The translations under genes and the position numbers were made by a program. The notes beneath the pieces were generated by a model. The model saw nothing but the letters and a program-made list of their open reading frames with translations, was not told where the DNA came from and did not search any database. Below, piece by piece: positions 28,290-37,464 of a stretch of 64,000 bases of DNA; the stretch's first letter is position 1; each line of letters begins with the position of its first letter. This DNA is from Nocardia arthritidis. Lineage in GTDB: Bacteria > Actinomycetota > Actinomycetes > Mycobacteriales > Mycobacteriaceae. The stretch spans positions 2,418,001 to 2,482,000 of the forward strand of contig NZ_CP046172.1 in the NCBI RefSeq assembly GCF_011801145.1, in the 5' to 3' direction.

Positions 28290-29858
28290 GTGATCGAACC
28301 TGGTGATCCGAAAGCTGATGCGATACAGCAGGATTGGCTGCCAGTACACAAAATGGCGGACCGGTGGGCCGAGCGAACTCCGGACGCACCGGCGCTCTGG
28401 CACGAAGGCGGCGAGATCAGTCACCGCCAGTTGAGCGAGTGGTCGAATTCGATTGCGGCGGAACTCATTCGGCTCGGCATCGAAGCGGAACAGCTCGTCG
28501 GCGTCACCTTGCCGCGGGCACCCGAGCAGGTGGCCGCGGTGCTCGGGGTGCTGAAGGCGGGTGCGGTATATCTGCCGTTGGATCCGGCCTATCCGGCGGA
28601 ACGGCTGGAGTACATGGTGCGCGACTCCGGGCTGCGCACCCTGCTCACCCGCGGCCCCGGCCTACTGGGCCTGCCGCCGGAGGTGACCGTCATCGATATC
28701 GATGATATTGCGCCGCAAGGATATTCCCACGTCCCGGTGCGACCGGCCCAGCTCGCGTACGTGATATACACCTCCGGCACCACGGGCCTGCCGAAGGGCG
28801 TCGAACTCACCCACGCCGGGCTGGCGAACGTGATCCGGGCCTCGCTCACCGATTTCGGGCTCGACCAGTCCGCGCGGGTGCTGCAATCGGTTCCCGCGAG
28901 CTTCGACGCCGCGGTGTGGCAGCTGTTCATGGGCCTCGCGTCCGGCGGAACGCTGTGTCTGGCACCGGATCTCGCGACGGCCGACCATTCGATCGAGCGG
29001 ACGATGCGCGAGGGCCGGGTGACTATGGTCTATCTGCCGCCAGCCCTGCTCTCCACCATCGACCCGGCGGGCGTCCCCGATCTGCGGACGGTGATCACCG
29101 GCGGCGACCGGATCTCGGCCGAACTGCGCAACCGGTGGGCCGAATCGGTCCGGTTCTTCGCCGGCTACGGCCCGACCGAATGCACCATCGGGCAGACCTG
29201 GCAGGAGTGTTCGGTGCGGTCGGCGAGTGCGCCGTCGATCGGTGTGCCCATCGATGGCGTGCGGCTCTACGTCCTCGACCGCACTGGCGATCCGGTGGCG
29301 GCGGGCGAGGTGGGGGAGGTGCATGTCGGCGGCATCGCCGCCGGGCGCGGCTATCGGCATCGTCCCGGCCTCACCGCGGCCAGATTCGTCGCGGACCCGT
29401 TCGCGCCCGGCGCCCGGATGTACCGCACCGGCGATCTCGTGCGGCGCACCGCCGACGGATCGATGATCTTCGTCGCCCGCGCCGATCAGCAGGTCAAGAT
29501 CCGCGGCTACCGCATCGAACTCGGCGAGGTGGAGGCCGCGCTGCGGGCCATCGACGGTGTGGCCGACGCGGTGGCCCGCACCGAACCGGGCGCGAGCGGC
29601 CTGCCGCGCCTGATCGCGTACGCGATCGCCGCGATACCGGCCGATCTCGTGCGAAATCGGCTGCGCGACAGCCTGCCCGAGCATATGGTGCCCTCCGTCG
29701 TGCACGTCGTCGACCACTTCCCGCTGACGGTCAACGGCAAGATCGACCGCGATGCGCTGCCCGCCCTGATCCGCACCGCACCGGACCCGCTGGCACAGGC
29801 GCTCGCGGCGGTGGAGGCCATGTCCGACGAACAGGCGCGCGCCCTGCTCGACGACTGA
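28290..29858 (+). CDS. Free-standing amino acid adenylation enzyme
   Basis: A 522-residue stand-alone A domain: A3 [12 protein letters not shown]5 GYGPTECT, A7 YRTGDL, A10 NGKIDR. The protein ends shortly after, with no carrier of its own, so it should load the carrier at 27847. My manual pocket code is D-A-W-Y-I-G-G-I-G-K, for which I have no confident substrate; Asp at the first position indicates an alpha-amino acid. The GTG start at 28290 follows GAGGTGATGGG. In known pathways such A/PCP pairs prepare an amino acid for beta-hydroxylation by a P450, which four P450s in this locus make plausible. Confidence 0.93.
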   Translation: MIEPGDPKADAIQQDWLPVHKMADRWAERTPDAPALWHEGGEISHRQLSEWSNSIAAELIRLGIEAEQLVGVTLPRAPEQVAAVLGVLKAGAVYLPLDPAYPAERLEYMVRDSGLRTLLTRGPGLLGLPPEVTVIDIDDIAPQGYSHVPVRPAQLAYVIYTSGTTGLPKGVELTHAGLANVIRASLTDFGLDQSARVLQSVPASFDAAVWQLFMGLASGGTLCLAPDLATADHSIERTMREGRVTMVYLPPALLSTIDPAGVPDLRTVITGGDRISAELRNRWAESVRFFAGYGPTECTIGQTWQECSVRSASAPSIGVPIDGVRLYVLDRTGDPVAAGEVGEVHVGGIAAGRGYRHRPGLTAARFVADPFAPGARMYRTGDLVRRTADGSMIFVARADQQVKIRGYRIELGEVEAALRAIDGVADAVARTEPGASGLPRLIAYAIAAIPADLVRNRLRDSLPEHMVPSVVHVVDHFPLTVNGKIDRDALPALIRTAPDPLAQALAAVEAMSDEQARALLDD

Positions 29859-29904
29859 TCGCGCCGAAATATCGAGCAACGGCGGCGTTTCCGCCGCCGA
29901 CCCC

Positions 29905-30699
29905 TCATGCTCGCTCGTCCCGGATCGTCCGGACCACCTTGATTATCTCGGCGTTGAGCAGTGCGGTCATTCGGCCGCCGTCGGCGGCGACCGCGACCGG
30001 CGGGGTGTCGAAGACGGTGACGTAGCGGCCGTCGCCGACCAGATCGCGCCAGCCGAGGTGATAGCGGGTGATCCCGCGCGGGCCGAAACGCGAACGGCCC
30101 TGCACGATTTCGATCAACCCGACGCTGTCGACGGGTGTGCTGTGGAATGCGAGCGACCGGCGGCGGAACGAATTCTCGATGGCGTCGGCATTGACCTTGG
30201 AGCGGCCGTACGCGTAGTCGAAATCGTCGTCGTCGCGCTCCTCCGATTCGACCAGGACCACATGGTCCTGCCTGCCCGCATTCGTCCGCGGCAATTCGGC
30301 GACGACGATATCGGCCAGCCGCAGCGGATCGCATTCGGTGACGACGAAGCCGCCGCTGTGCCAAATCGTCTTGCCCGGAAGCTGTTTCGCCAGATATCCG
30401 CGATCGCCGCGCCGCGCGGCCAGCAGCCGGATCAGCCCGGCGGGGTTATCCGGGTCGGCGTCGGAACCGGTGACCACCAGCCGGATATCGGGTTGGGCCA
30501 ATGCCTCGAGCACGCCGTCGAAGGCGTCGTCGAGCGTCGCGCGCATCCGCTGCCGTGCCGCCGCCTTCTCACGCTCGTGTTCGTCGTACGAGTCGGTCTC
30601 GGTGAGGTAGCTGAACGGCGCGGGGAGGAATTGCTCCGCCAATTGTTCCCAGAGGGCGGCGAATTCGATATCGGTGAAATTCCAGGTGTTGTTCATCAT
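29905..30699 (-). CDS. EspG-like type VII secretion-associated protein
   Basis: A 264-residue protein resembling the EspG family, the cytoplasmic chaperones of PE/PPE-type substrates of type VII (ESX) secretion. Support is the general layout (N-terminal strand then alpha-rich middle, RGITRYHLGWRDLVGDGRYVTV near the end), the length and the pairing with a PPE-like gene. It starts with two consecutive ATGs overlapping the upstream stop (ATGATGA). No ESX core components are in the window, so it would work with a secretion system elsewhere. Confidence 0.68.
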   Translation of the reverse strand: MMNNTWNFTDIEFAALWEQLAEQFLPAPFSYLTETDSYDEHEREKAAARQRMRATLDDAFDGVLEALAQPDIRLVVTGSDADPDNPAGLIRLLAARRGDRGYLAKQLPGKTIWHSGGFVVTECDPLRLADIVVAELPRTNAGRQDHVVLVESEERDDDDFDYAYGRSKVNADAIENSFRRRSLAFHSTPVDSVGLIEIVQGRSRFGPRGITRYHLGWRDLVGDGRYVTVFDTPPVAVAADGGRMTALLNAEIIKVVRTIRDERA

Positions 30700-32504
30700 T
30701 CCAACACCGGGGCGACGGTCGTCGTCCGCCCCAGTGCCTCGTCGAAGTGCTTGGTGGAATTGAGGTAGCTGGGTCGTGTCTGTTCCTTGCCGTGGTGCCC
30801 GGCCCCGTGCATGGGCGCGCCCGCGGCGCCGGGCGCGCCCGGCGAACCCGCGATCGGCGTGGCGGCGGCGAGTCCGCCGCTGCCGCCGGCGGCCAGCGTC
30901 GCGCGGGGAAACAGCTTGGCCTGCGCCGCTTCTCGGGCAGGCAGGGCGTTTACGCCGAGCGGTCCGCCCGGGCCGGGGCCGGGACCACCGATCTTGCCCG
31001 GGCCGCCGAGACCGGCCTTTGCGGCGTCCATGACTCCGGGCGACATGGGGTCTGCCGATGCGGGGCGCAGTTGCCCGGCTTGCTGCGCGCTCTGCAATGC
31101 CTGCTGTGCCGCCTGCAGCGCCGGATCTGCCGCGCCGGATAGCGTTGCGGGGCTGGCTTTTTCGCCGGGTTGGGTGGCAGGCCGGGGATCCGGCTGGGGC
31201 GCATCGGATTTGGGCGGCCGATGGGTCCGCGGGACTTTGCGCGGAAGCGCTTGGCGTGGACCGGATATGGCTTTCGGCCTGCCGCCCGCGCCGGGATCGA
31301 TCCAGCGTGATCGCGGGCCGCCCCGATTGTGCGCACCGTCCCTCGGCTTGCCGACGGGCCCGTGCGTGCGCTTGGGGAGTGGAATCTTCGGTACGTTGCG
31401 GGTCGTCTCGGTCAGTCCCCGCACATACCAGTTCCAGAAATTCCATTGATAGTGCTGCAGCAGCGCATTTCCGACACTGACGGGGCTGCCGATGAACGTT
31501 TCGCCGTCGGCGGTGACCCGAATAACCTTGTCGCCATTGGAAACATTGCCCGGGATATGGTGGGTCCGGCGCGCCCCGTAGGTGGGATTGATGCCGACCG
31601 AGGATTCGGCATGATCCATATTCCAGTCCCGAGTGGGCGGATGCGGGAGCAGCGGCATCCGCGTTCGCGTCATATCCACCCATTCCGCCGCGTACAACAG
31701 GTTTTCGCCCATCAGGGTCATGCTGTGGGTGAGTGTTCTTGTGCACGCGGTGTATTCGTCGACGGCGTCCTTCAGCTTCGTATGGCCCGCGCCCTCCCAG
31801 TCGCCGCCGACGGCCGCGATATCCTTGGCGAGTTTCCCGAAGGCCTGCTCCAGTTTCGTCGCCATCGCGCGCCACTCGCCACCGGCATCCCGGATCGGCG
31901 CGGCATCCATCTCGGTGAGCGCGTGCAGCTGCGGCCACGCCAGCCGCTGCGGCGGCTCCGCCGATACTTTGACGGTGTCGAGCGGCCTGATGTCCTTCCC
32001 CTTGGCCGGCGCCCAATTATGGCGCTGCCACCGGTGTTCCCACGGCTGCAGCGGATTGCTCGGATGGTCGGCCGGGTAGTCGTCGATCGAGGTATGGGTC
32101 TTGCCGATATGCGGCACCTCGGGCTTCAAATGATCGAAGGCGACAGCGGAATATTGATCCGTCCCCGGATACGCCTTTCCGGCGGCCCCGACGGCATGCG
32201 CCATCTGCTCCAGGATCTTTTGGTGCGCCCGCAATGCCTCACCGAGATTCTTGGCCGCCTCATTGAATTGACCGGCCAGCCCGATACCCGATGTCAGCGC
32301 GTTGAGATCCTTCAGCCGGATGCCGTCGAGCCGTTTCTGTACCCCCAGCACCCACCCGAGCGCGGTATTGGTGGCCTGTACCGCCCGCAAGGCCGCCTGC
32401 GGCTGGAATTTCAGCTGTCCCCGCCGCGCCTGCAGCTGAAATCCGGTCCATTTCTTCTGAATTTCCGCGATACTCGGCGGCTCGGGCTGCGCATTGGTAG
32501 TCAT
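30696..32504 (-). CDS. PPE/WXG-like type VII secretion substrate candidate
   Basis: A 602-residue protein. The helical N-terminal 290 residues contain GGDWEGAGHTKLKDAVDEYT, a WxG-type turn between helices, as in WXG100/PPE-like proteins. Residues about 400-570 are Pro/Gly/Ala-rich and probably disordered. The last 35 residues (starting GHHGKEQTRPSYLN) are compact and may hold a secretion or recognition tail. AGGAG lies before the ATG. It is coupled to the EspG-like gene and divergent from the sensor kinase. No enzymatic domain is visible. Why it lies between the two biosynthetic loci is unclear. Confidence 0.6.
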   Translation of the reverse strand: MTTNAQPEPPSIAEIQKKWTGFQLQARRGQLKFQPQAALRAVQATNTALGWVLGVQKRLDGIRLKDLNALTSGIGLAGQFNEAAKNLGEALRAHQKILEQMAHAVGAAGKAYPGTDQYSAVAFDHLKPEVPHIGKTHTSIDDYPADHPSNPLQPWEHRWQRHNWAPAKGKDIRPLDTVKVSAEPPQRLAWPQLHALTEMDAAPIRDAGGEWRAMATKLEQAFGKLAKDIAAVGGDWEGAGHTKLKDAVDEYTACTRTLTHSMTLMGENLLYAAEWVDMTRTRMPLLPHPPTRDWNMDHAESSVGINPTYGARRTHHIPGNVSNGDKVIRVTADGETFIGSPVSVGNALLQHYQWNFWNWYVRGLTETTRNVPKIPLPKRTHGPVGKPRDGAHNRGGPRSRWIDPGAGGRPKAISGPRQALPRKVPRTHRPPKSDAPQPDPRPATQPGEKASPATLSGAADPALQAAQQALQSAQQAGQLRPASADPMSPGVMDAAKAGLGGPGKIGGPGPGPGGPLGVNALPAREAAQAKLFPRATLAAGGSGGLAAATPIAGSPGAPGAAGAPMHGAGHHGKEQTRPSYLNSTKHFDEALGRTTTVAPVLE

Positions 32505-32783
32505 CGGAACAACTCCTGATTACTTCTAATTCCCTGCAATTAGCTGTGTGACTGTCCGTATCCGCGTGCTGCCACTCCTGCGTCGATATCCTGATCGCCC
32601 GACCCGATCGCTATCGCTCCACGCTATTACGCGGGTCCGTCGCGCACGTCCAACCAGCATCGGATATCCGGATAAGACTCACGTCATATCCGCGTCGCGG
32701 GGTAAACCTGGGTTGTAGTCCGACGGTGGCAGACGGTGTACGAAACACCGACACCTATTTGCGTTGTGGTGCGGGCTCATACG

Positions 32784-34007
32784 ATGAGCGATGTGATTAT
32801 CAGGCCCGGTATCCCGCTGTTCGGCGGGCGGGTGTTTCCGCGCCGGTCCGGATTCGGCAATCCACGGGTCGTCGACGCGGTGGTGGCCCTGGTCGTGTTC
32901 GCGGCGGTTTCCGTGGTCGGCGCCTGCTACACCCAGCCGGGCTGGCGGCCGTTCGACCTTTTGGCCTACGTGATCTGCGCGTTCACCTGCCTGCCGCTCG
33001 CGGCGCGCAGGCTGGCCCCGACGCCGACCCTGGTGATGACGTCCGCGGGGTACGTCGTCTATTTACTGCTGGGTTATTGCCCGAGCCTCAATTTCTATGC
33101 CCCGCTGGTGGCCTTCTACACCGTCGCCGCCGTCGCGCGGCCCGCGGTGACGGCGGCGAACGCGCTGCTGTTCGGCGCCGTGATCTTCTACAGCGGATGG
33201 GTCGCGGTGCCCGCGGTGGTGGCGGCCGCCCAGGCCGCCGCGACGCCGGGGGTGGTCTGGACCCTCGCCGGGGTGTCGCGGCGCTTGGGCCTGCGCAACC
33301 GGCAGCTGGCCGAGCTGACCGAACAGCTGCGCTGTGAGCAGCGGCTCCGGGTGGAGCATGCGGTCGCGAAGGAACGCATGCAGATCGCTCGCGAACTGCA
33401 CGACGTTGTCGCACACCATATTTCGGTGATCTCCATGCAGGCCGGGGTGGCCCGCTACGTCTTCGACAGTGATCCGCCCACCGCCCGCACCGCGGTGCGG
33501 ACCATCGGCGACACCAGCCGGGAAACGCTCGAGGAACTGCGGCGCATCCTGCACCTGCTGCGCGCCGGTGACGCGCCGCCGGAGACGGAAATCGAACCGG
33601 CTCCCGGATTCGCCGGATTGGCCGCGCTGATCGAACGGGTGCGCGGCGTCGGCGTCGACGCTGAGTTGACGGTCACCGGCGCGGTCGACGATTTGCCGTC
33701 GGGCCTGCAACTCGCGGTGTACCGGGTCATTCAGGAGGCGTTGACGAATGTGCTCAAGCATGCCGGGCCCTGCCGGGCAGGCGTTGTGGTGCACCGTGAT
33801 TCGCGGCAGCTGACGGTGACGATAACAAACGAGGGCCCGCTCGTCGCGGAAACGAAGGCCGCCAACGGAAGTCACGGTCAGGTCGGGATGCACGAGCGGG
33901 CCCGCCTGTACGGCGGGACGCTGGTGGCCGGACCGCGGCCGGAGGGCGGCTACCAGGTAATCCTCACCGTGCCTTGGCCTTTGCCGGTAGCGTCGACGCA
34001 CAGGTAA
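32784..34007 (+). CDS. Sensor histidine kinase, NarL/DesK (HisKA_3) type
   Basis: A 407-residue kinase. About five membrane segments lie in residues 25-150, a dimerisation helix carries the phospho-acceptor His206 in ELHDVVAHH, and the ATPase domain has an N-box VIQEALTNVLKHA and a G-box GQVGMHERARLYGG. There is no large extracellular sensor domain, so the signal is probably sensed in the membrane. ATG 32784 was preferred; an upstream GTG at 32736 would add 16 residues. The response regulator follows closely. Confidence 0.92.
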   Translation: MSDVIIRPGIPLFGGRVFPRRSGFGNPRVVDAVVALVVFAAVSVVGACYTQPGWRPFDLLAYVICAFTCLPLAARRLAPTPTLVMTSAGYVVYLLLGYCPSLNFYAPLVAFYTVAAVARPAVTAANALLFGAVIFYSGWVAVPAVVAAAQAAATPGVVWTLAGVSRRLGLRNRQLAELTEQLRCEQRLRVEHAVAKERMQIARELHDVVAHHISVISMQAGVARYVFDSDPPTARTAVRTIGDTSRETLEELRRILHLLRAGDAPPETEIEPAPGFAGLAALIERVRGVGVDAELTVTGAVDDLPSGLQLAVYRVIQEALTNVLKHAGPCRAGVVVHRDSRQLTVTITNEGPLVAETKAANGSHGQVGMHERARLYGGTLVAGPRPEGGYQVILTVPWPLPVASTHR

Positions 34008-34038
34008 CCGCCGCTGGCCGCAAGGAGTGACGCTGGAG

Positions 34039-34740
34039 ATGATCAGCGTACTTGTCGTCGACGATCAACCGCTGATCCGCGCCGGTCTGGTCGCGCTGCT
34101 GCGCGCGGATCCGGGGCTGACGGTCGCGGGTGAGGCGGGCGATGGAGACCAGGCCGTGCACCTTGCCGCCACCACGCGGCCGGATGTCATCGTGATGGAT
34201 ATCCGAATGCCCGGCGTCAGCGGAATCACCGCCACCCGCCGCATTCTCGCGGAGCGGGATCCGGCGCCGCGGATTCTCATACTCACCACCTTCGACCTCG
34301 ACGAGTACGTCTACGAGGCGTTGCGCGCCGGTGCGTCCGGATTCATCCTCAAGGAGGCCGAGCCGGAACGCCTTTTGGCGGCGATACACACAATTGCCAA
34401 GGGGGATATGCTTTTTGCCCCGACCGTCACCCGCAGGCTGGTCGAGGCGTATCTCGGTGGGGGAGGTGCGATCCCGCCGCTGCCCGCGAACGGCAGGCTC
34501 GGGACGCTCACCGCCCGCGAGCTCGAGGTGCTCCGGTTGGTCGGTACCGGCGCGGGCAACAACGACATCGCGAACCACTTGACCATCAGCGAGGGCACCG
34601 TCAAGACGCATCTCAACCGGGTGATGACCAAGCTCGATCTCACCAGCCGCGCGCAGGCCGTCGTCGTCGCGTACGAATCCGGCCTGATCACACCGAAATC
34701 CGCGTCCGGTGGTGCGCAGAACCGCCCGACGGCAACCTGA
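34039..34740 (+). CDS. Response regulator, NarL/LuxR family
   Basis: A 233-residue regulator: receiver domain with phospho-acceptor Asp54 (VIVMDIRMPG), followed by a LuxR-type helix-turn-helix (LTARELEVLRLVGTGAGNNDI...SEGTVKTHLNRVMTKL). ATG 34039 was chosen because an AAGGAG lies 11 nt upstream; a GTG at 34027 overlaps that sequence. It is the only complete two-component output in the window and one candidate for the protein that reads the shared 18-bp motif. No direct link is shown. Confidence 0.94.
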   Translation: MISVLVVDDQPLIRAGLVALLRADPGLTVAGEAGDGDQAVHLAATTRPDVIVMDIRMPGVSGITATRRILAERDPAPRILILTTFDLDEYVYEALRAGASGFILKEAEPERLLAAIHTIAKGDMLFAPTVTRRLVEAYLGGGGAIPPLPANGRLGTLTARELEVLRLVGTGAGNNDIANHLTISEGTVKTHLNRVMTKLDLTSRAQAVVVAYESGLITPKSASGGAQNRPTAT

Positions 34741-34783
34741 TCGGGCCGGCGCCGGCAGATATTGGCCTCTGGTCTCCTGAGTC

Positions 34784-34800
34784 CCGTTGTGTTACAACGG
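34784..34800. promoter_or_regulatory. Palindromic operator upstream of the amidotransferase
   Basis: CCGTTGTGTTACAACGG is a perfect inverted repeat of 7-bp arms with a 3-bp centre, 43 bp before the start at 34844. An AT-rich stretch (TATTACATATAG) follows, which probably includes the -10 region. Confidence 0.6.
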
Positions 34801-34843
34801 TATTACATATAGCTACCTAAGCTAACTATCTGGAGGTCCCAGG

Positions 34844-36679
34844 ATGTGTGGGATTACAGGGTGGGTTTCGTTCGACTCGGATCTCACCGGACAACGGGAA
34901 ATCCTCGACGCGATGACCGAGACCATGGCCTGCCGAGGGCCCGACGGGCGCGGTACCTTCCTGCGACGGCATGCCGGATTGGGTCATCGGCGCCTTGCCA
35001 TCATCGATCTGCCGGGCGGGACGCAGCCGATGAGCGTTTCCGAACCGGACGGCGATGTGGCGCTGGTCTACTCGGGTGAGGCGTACAACTTTCAGGAACT
35101 GCGGAAACGCCTTGTGGGACTGGGGCATACGTTCCGAACCGACAGCGACACCGAGGTGGTGCTGCGGGCGTATCTGCAGTGGGGCGAGGCGATGGTCGAC
35201 GAGCTCAACGGGATGTACGCGTTCGCCATCTGGGACCAGCGGCACGAGAAGCTGGTGATGGTCCGGGATCGGATGGGGGTCAAGCCCTTCTACTACTATC
35301 CGACGCCCGACGGTGTGCTCTTCGGGTCGGAACCGAAGGCGATCCTGGCGAATCCATTGGTGCCCAAGGTGGTCGAACTCGATGGTCTGCGGGAACTGTT
35401 CATCTTCACGAAGGCCCCAGGCTGGGCGATGTGGAAGGGTATGTCGGAGCTGCTGCCCGGCACCGTGATGACGGTGGACCGCAAGGGAATTCGCCAGCGC
35501 ACCTACTGGCGGCTGACCGCGGCCGAACATCGCGACACCCGTACCGAAACGGTGGCCCGGGTGCGCGAGCTGTTGACGGATATTGTCCAGCGGCAACTGA
35601 TTTCGGATGTGCCGCGGTGTGTGCTGCTGTCCGGCGGGCTGGATTCCAGCGCCATCACCGGTCTGGCGGCGCGCGAGCTCGCGCGCACCGGCGAACAGGT
35701 GCGCACCTTCTCGGTCGATTTCGTCGACCAGGAAAAGAATTTCATCCCCGATGAGATGCGCGACACCCCGGATTCGCCGTTCGTCCGCGACGTCGCCGCG
35801 TACGTGCAGTCCGCGCATCAGGACGTGATGCTGAATCCCGCCGATCTCTCCGATCTTTCGGTGCGGCGCACGGTGATCGGCGCCAGGGATATTCCGCTCG
35901 GCCTCGGCGATCTGGACAGCTCGCTGTATCTGCTGTTCCGGTCGATCCGCGAGCAGTCGACGGTCGCGCTCTCGGGTGAATCGGCCGACGAGGTATTCGG
36001 CGGCTATCGCTGGTTCCACGACGAAACCGCGATGTGGGCCGATACTTTCCCGTGGTTGCCGCTCAGCGAAATCGTCATGGGCGTACAGGATTTGCTACAT
36101 CCGGAGTTCCGGGAGAAGCTGCGGCTGACCGAGTACGTCGCCGATCAATACTCGGCCGCCGTCGCGGAGGTCGACCATCTGGATGGCGAATCCGAGCTCG
36201 AACATCGGATGCGCACCATCTGCCATCTGCATCTGACCCGATTCGTCCGGCAACTGCTCGACCGCAAGGACCGGATGTCCATGGCGGTCGGACTCGAGGT
36301 GCGGGTGCCGTTCTGCGACCACCGGCTCGTCGAGTACGTGTACAACACCCCGTGGTCGATGAAAACCTTCGACGGCAGAGAGAAGAGCCTGCTGCGGCAC
36401 GCCGCCAAACATGTACTGCCCGGATCCGTGGTGGAGCGGGTGAAGAGCCCCTACCCGTCCACCCAGGACCCGGGCTACGCGGCGAATCTGCAAATACTGG
36501 TGAAAGACCTGATGGGCGAGCCGGATTCGCCCCTGCTCGCCATGCTCGACCGCGACTGGCTGCAACAGGCCGTCGAACAGGACCCGACCCGAATGGCCGT
36601 CGGAACCCGCAGCGCGCTGGACCGCGCCATCGACATCGGCGTCTGGCTCGACCTCTACAAGCCGGACCTCCGACTGTGA
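34844..36679 (+). CDS. asnB: Asparagine synthase-type glutamine amidotransferase
   Basis: A 611-residue class II glutamine-dependent amidotransferase. Cys2 is the glutaminase nucleophile (MCGITGW), with the RGPDGRG and DSDTEVVLRAY motifs in the N-terminal domain. The synthetase domain has the ATP loop LLSGGLDSSAI and the SGESADEVFGGY motif. It makes an amide from a carboxylate. GGAGG lies 9 nt before the ATG. In a biosynthetic region it could amidate a peptide side chain or, as in oxytetracycline biosynthesis, help form a malonamate polyketide starter; ordinary asparagine synthesis is also possible. A strong hairpin follows. Confidence 0.93.
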   Translation: MCGITGWVSFDSDLTGQREILDAMTETMACRGPDGRGTFLRRHAGLGHRRLAIIDLPGGTQPMSVSEPDGDVALVYSGEAYNFQELRKRLVGLGHTFRTDSDTEVVLRAYLQWGEAMVDELNGMYAFAIWDQRHEKLVMVRDRMGVKPFYYYPTPDGVLFGSEPKAILANPLVPKVVELDGLRELFIFTKAPGWAMWKGMSELLPGTVMTVDRKGIRQRTYWRLTAAEHRDTRTETVARVRELLTDIVQRQLISDVPRCVLLSGGLDSSAITGLAARELARTGEQVRTFSVDFVDQEKNFIPDEMRDTPDSPFVRDVAAYVQSAHQDVMLNPADLSDLSVRRTVIGARDIPLGLGDLDSSLYLLFRSIREQSTVALSGESADEVFGGYRWFHDETAMWADTFPWLPLSEIVMGVQDLLHPEFREKLRLTEYVADQYSAAVAEVDHLDGESELEHRMRTICHLHLTRFVRQLLDRKDRMSMAVGLEVRVPFCDHRLVEYVYNTPWSMKTFDGREKSLLRHAAKHVLPGSVVERVKSPYPSTQDPGYAANLQILVKDLMGEPDSPLLAMLDRDWLQQAVEQDPTRMAVGTRSALDRAIDIGVWLDLYKPDLRL

Positions 36680-36703
36680 GATAGATAGCGGCACAATGCG
36701 TTT

Positions 36704-36734
36704 CGGCCCCGATGCGGTGGACGCATCGGGGCCG
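36704..36734 (+). terminator. Terminator hairpin after the amidotransferase
   Basis: Perfect 13-bp GC-rich stem (CGGCCCCGATGCG and complement), loop GTGGA. No U-tract follows. Confidence 0.8.
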
Positions 36735-36800
36735 AGGACGGCAGGTCCAGTGCCCCTCCACCGCCGCCAGGTCGGCGCTGGCGGGGCCGACGCCCGAGCG

Positions 36801-36957
36801 TCACAGTGTGCGCACCGCCAATTCCGTTAAACGCCAGCCTTCTTCGGTGCGGGCGGCCCGGCATTCGAATACGCTGATGGCGCGGTCGAACCGCTTGTCG
36901 TCGACGGTCCGGTAGTAGCGGACCAACAGCCTTGTCGCCGATGATCCGCACGGCCGC
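36801..36957 (-). pseudogene. Remnant of an NTF2/SnoaL-like gene (3' end only)
   Basis: The minus strand reads LLVRYYRTVDDKRFDRAISV then FECRAARTEEGWRLTELAVRTL and a TGA at 36801-36803, a C-terminus typical of NTF2-fold proteins of polyketide loci. It has no start and abuts the P450 remnant's stop. The intact SnoaL-like gene at 41337 is a different sequence. Confidence 0.6.
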
Positions 36958-37223
36958 TCACCACTTCACTGGCAGGTCGTACATGCCGTACACCAGCACG
37001 TCGTGCCGGAAACGAAGCTCGCCCGCCGGAATATCGAGCCGCAGCCCGGGAATCCTGCCGAAAATCGTTTCGAAGGCCAGCGCCAATTCGATCCGCGCCT
37101 GCTGATCACGTCGTCACCCGGTGCGCGCAACTTCTGCGCGATCAGCTCGTCGATGAAATCCCACAGGCTGAAGGCGATTTCCTGCTGCTCGGCATCGGTG
37201 TTGTCCTGGCTCAGACCGTTCAT
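36958..37223 (-). pseudogene. Remnant of a cytochrome P450, doubly truncated and frameshifted
   Basis: The ATG at 37223 overlaps the stop of the carboxylase epsilon gene. It encodes IAFSLWDFIDELIAQKLRAP and GDDVIS, a P450 region before the I-helix. The frame then shifts, and the sequence resumes as IELALAFETIFGRIPGLRLD and RHDVLVYGMYDLPVKW with TGA at 36958, which is a P450 C-terminus after the heme loop. About 160 N-terminal residues and the whole I-helix to Cys-ligand core are missing, so no active enzyme can be made. Confidence 0.8.
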
Positions 37224-37444
37224 CAGGAAACACCAACTTCGACAACAGATTTCGTGGTCAATGTGAAGGGTGCACCCGATGTGCACCGCCATCTGCGTCG
37301 GCCGTATCTGCGCCTGCGCGGCCTGCGCACCCGTGGCGGGTCCTCGGTCGCGGCGCCGTCGAGCAGCACCACGGTCAGCGCGGCCAGGCTCAGATCGTCT
37401 ATCGGACCGGCGATCCGGAATCCCACCGCTGTCTGCTCAGTCAC
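37223..37444 (-). CDS. Acyl-CoA carboxylase epsilon-like subunit
   Basis: A 73-residue protein from GTG 37444 (GGAGAG upstream). The N-terminus (AVGFRIAGPIDDLSLAALTV) followed by a basic Arg-rich middle resembles the small epsilon subunits that stabilise actinobacterial acyl-CoA carboxylases, usually encoded beside the beta subunit as here (20-bp gap). The last 25 residues do not look like the family and may be new sequence gained when the downstream region decayed. Confidence 0.65.
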   Translation of the reverse strand: MTEQTAVGFRIAGPIDDLSLAALTVVLLDGAATEDPPRVRRPRRRRYGRRRWRCTSGAPFTLTTKSVVEVGVS

Positions 37445-37464
37445 CCTTCTCTCCAATCTCGTTG

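Noticed and set aside
34804..34830. Possible IdeR/DtxR iron box before the amidotransferase gene
   Set aside because: Only about half of the 19-bp consensus matches on the reverse strand; the nearby perfect palindrome is a stronger candidate.
37202..37217. A fifth copy of the 18-bp motif (TGTCCTGGCTCAGACC)
   Set aside because: Only the first half fits and it lies within the P450 remnant's coding sequence, not before a gene.
36735..37460. Plus-strand open frames after the amidotransferase gene
   Set aside because: They are shadows of minus-strand remnants and of the epsilon subunit; no start signals or domains.
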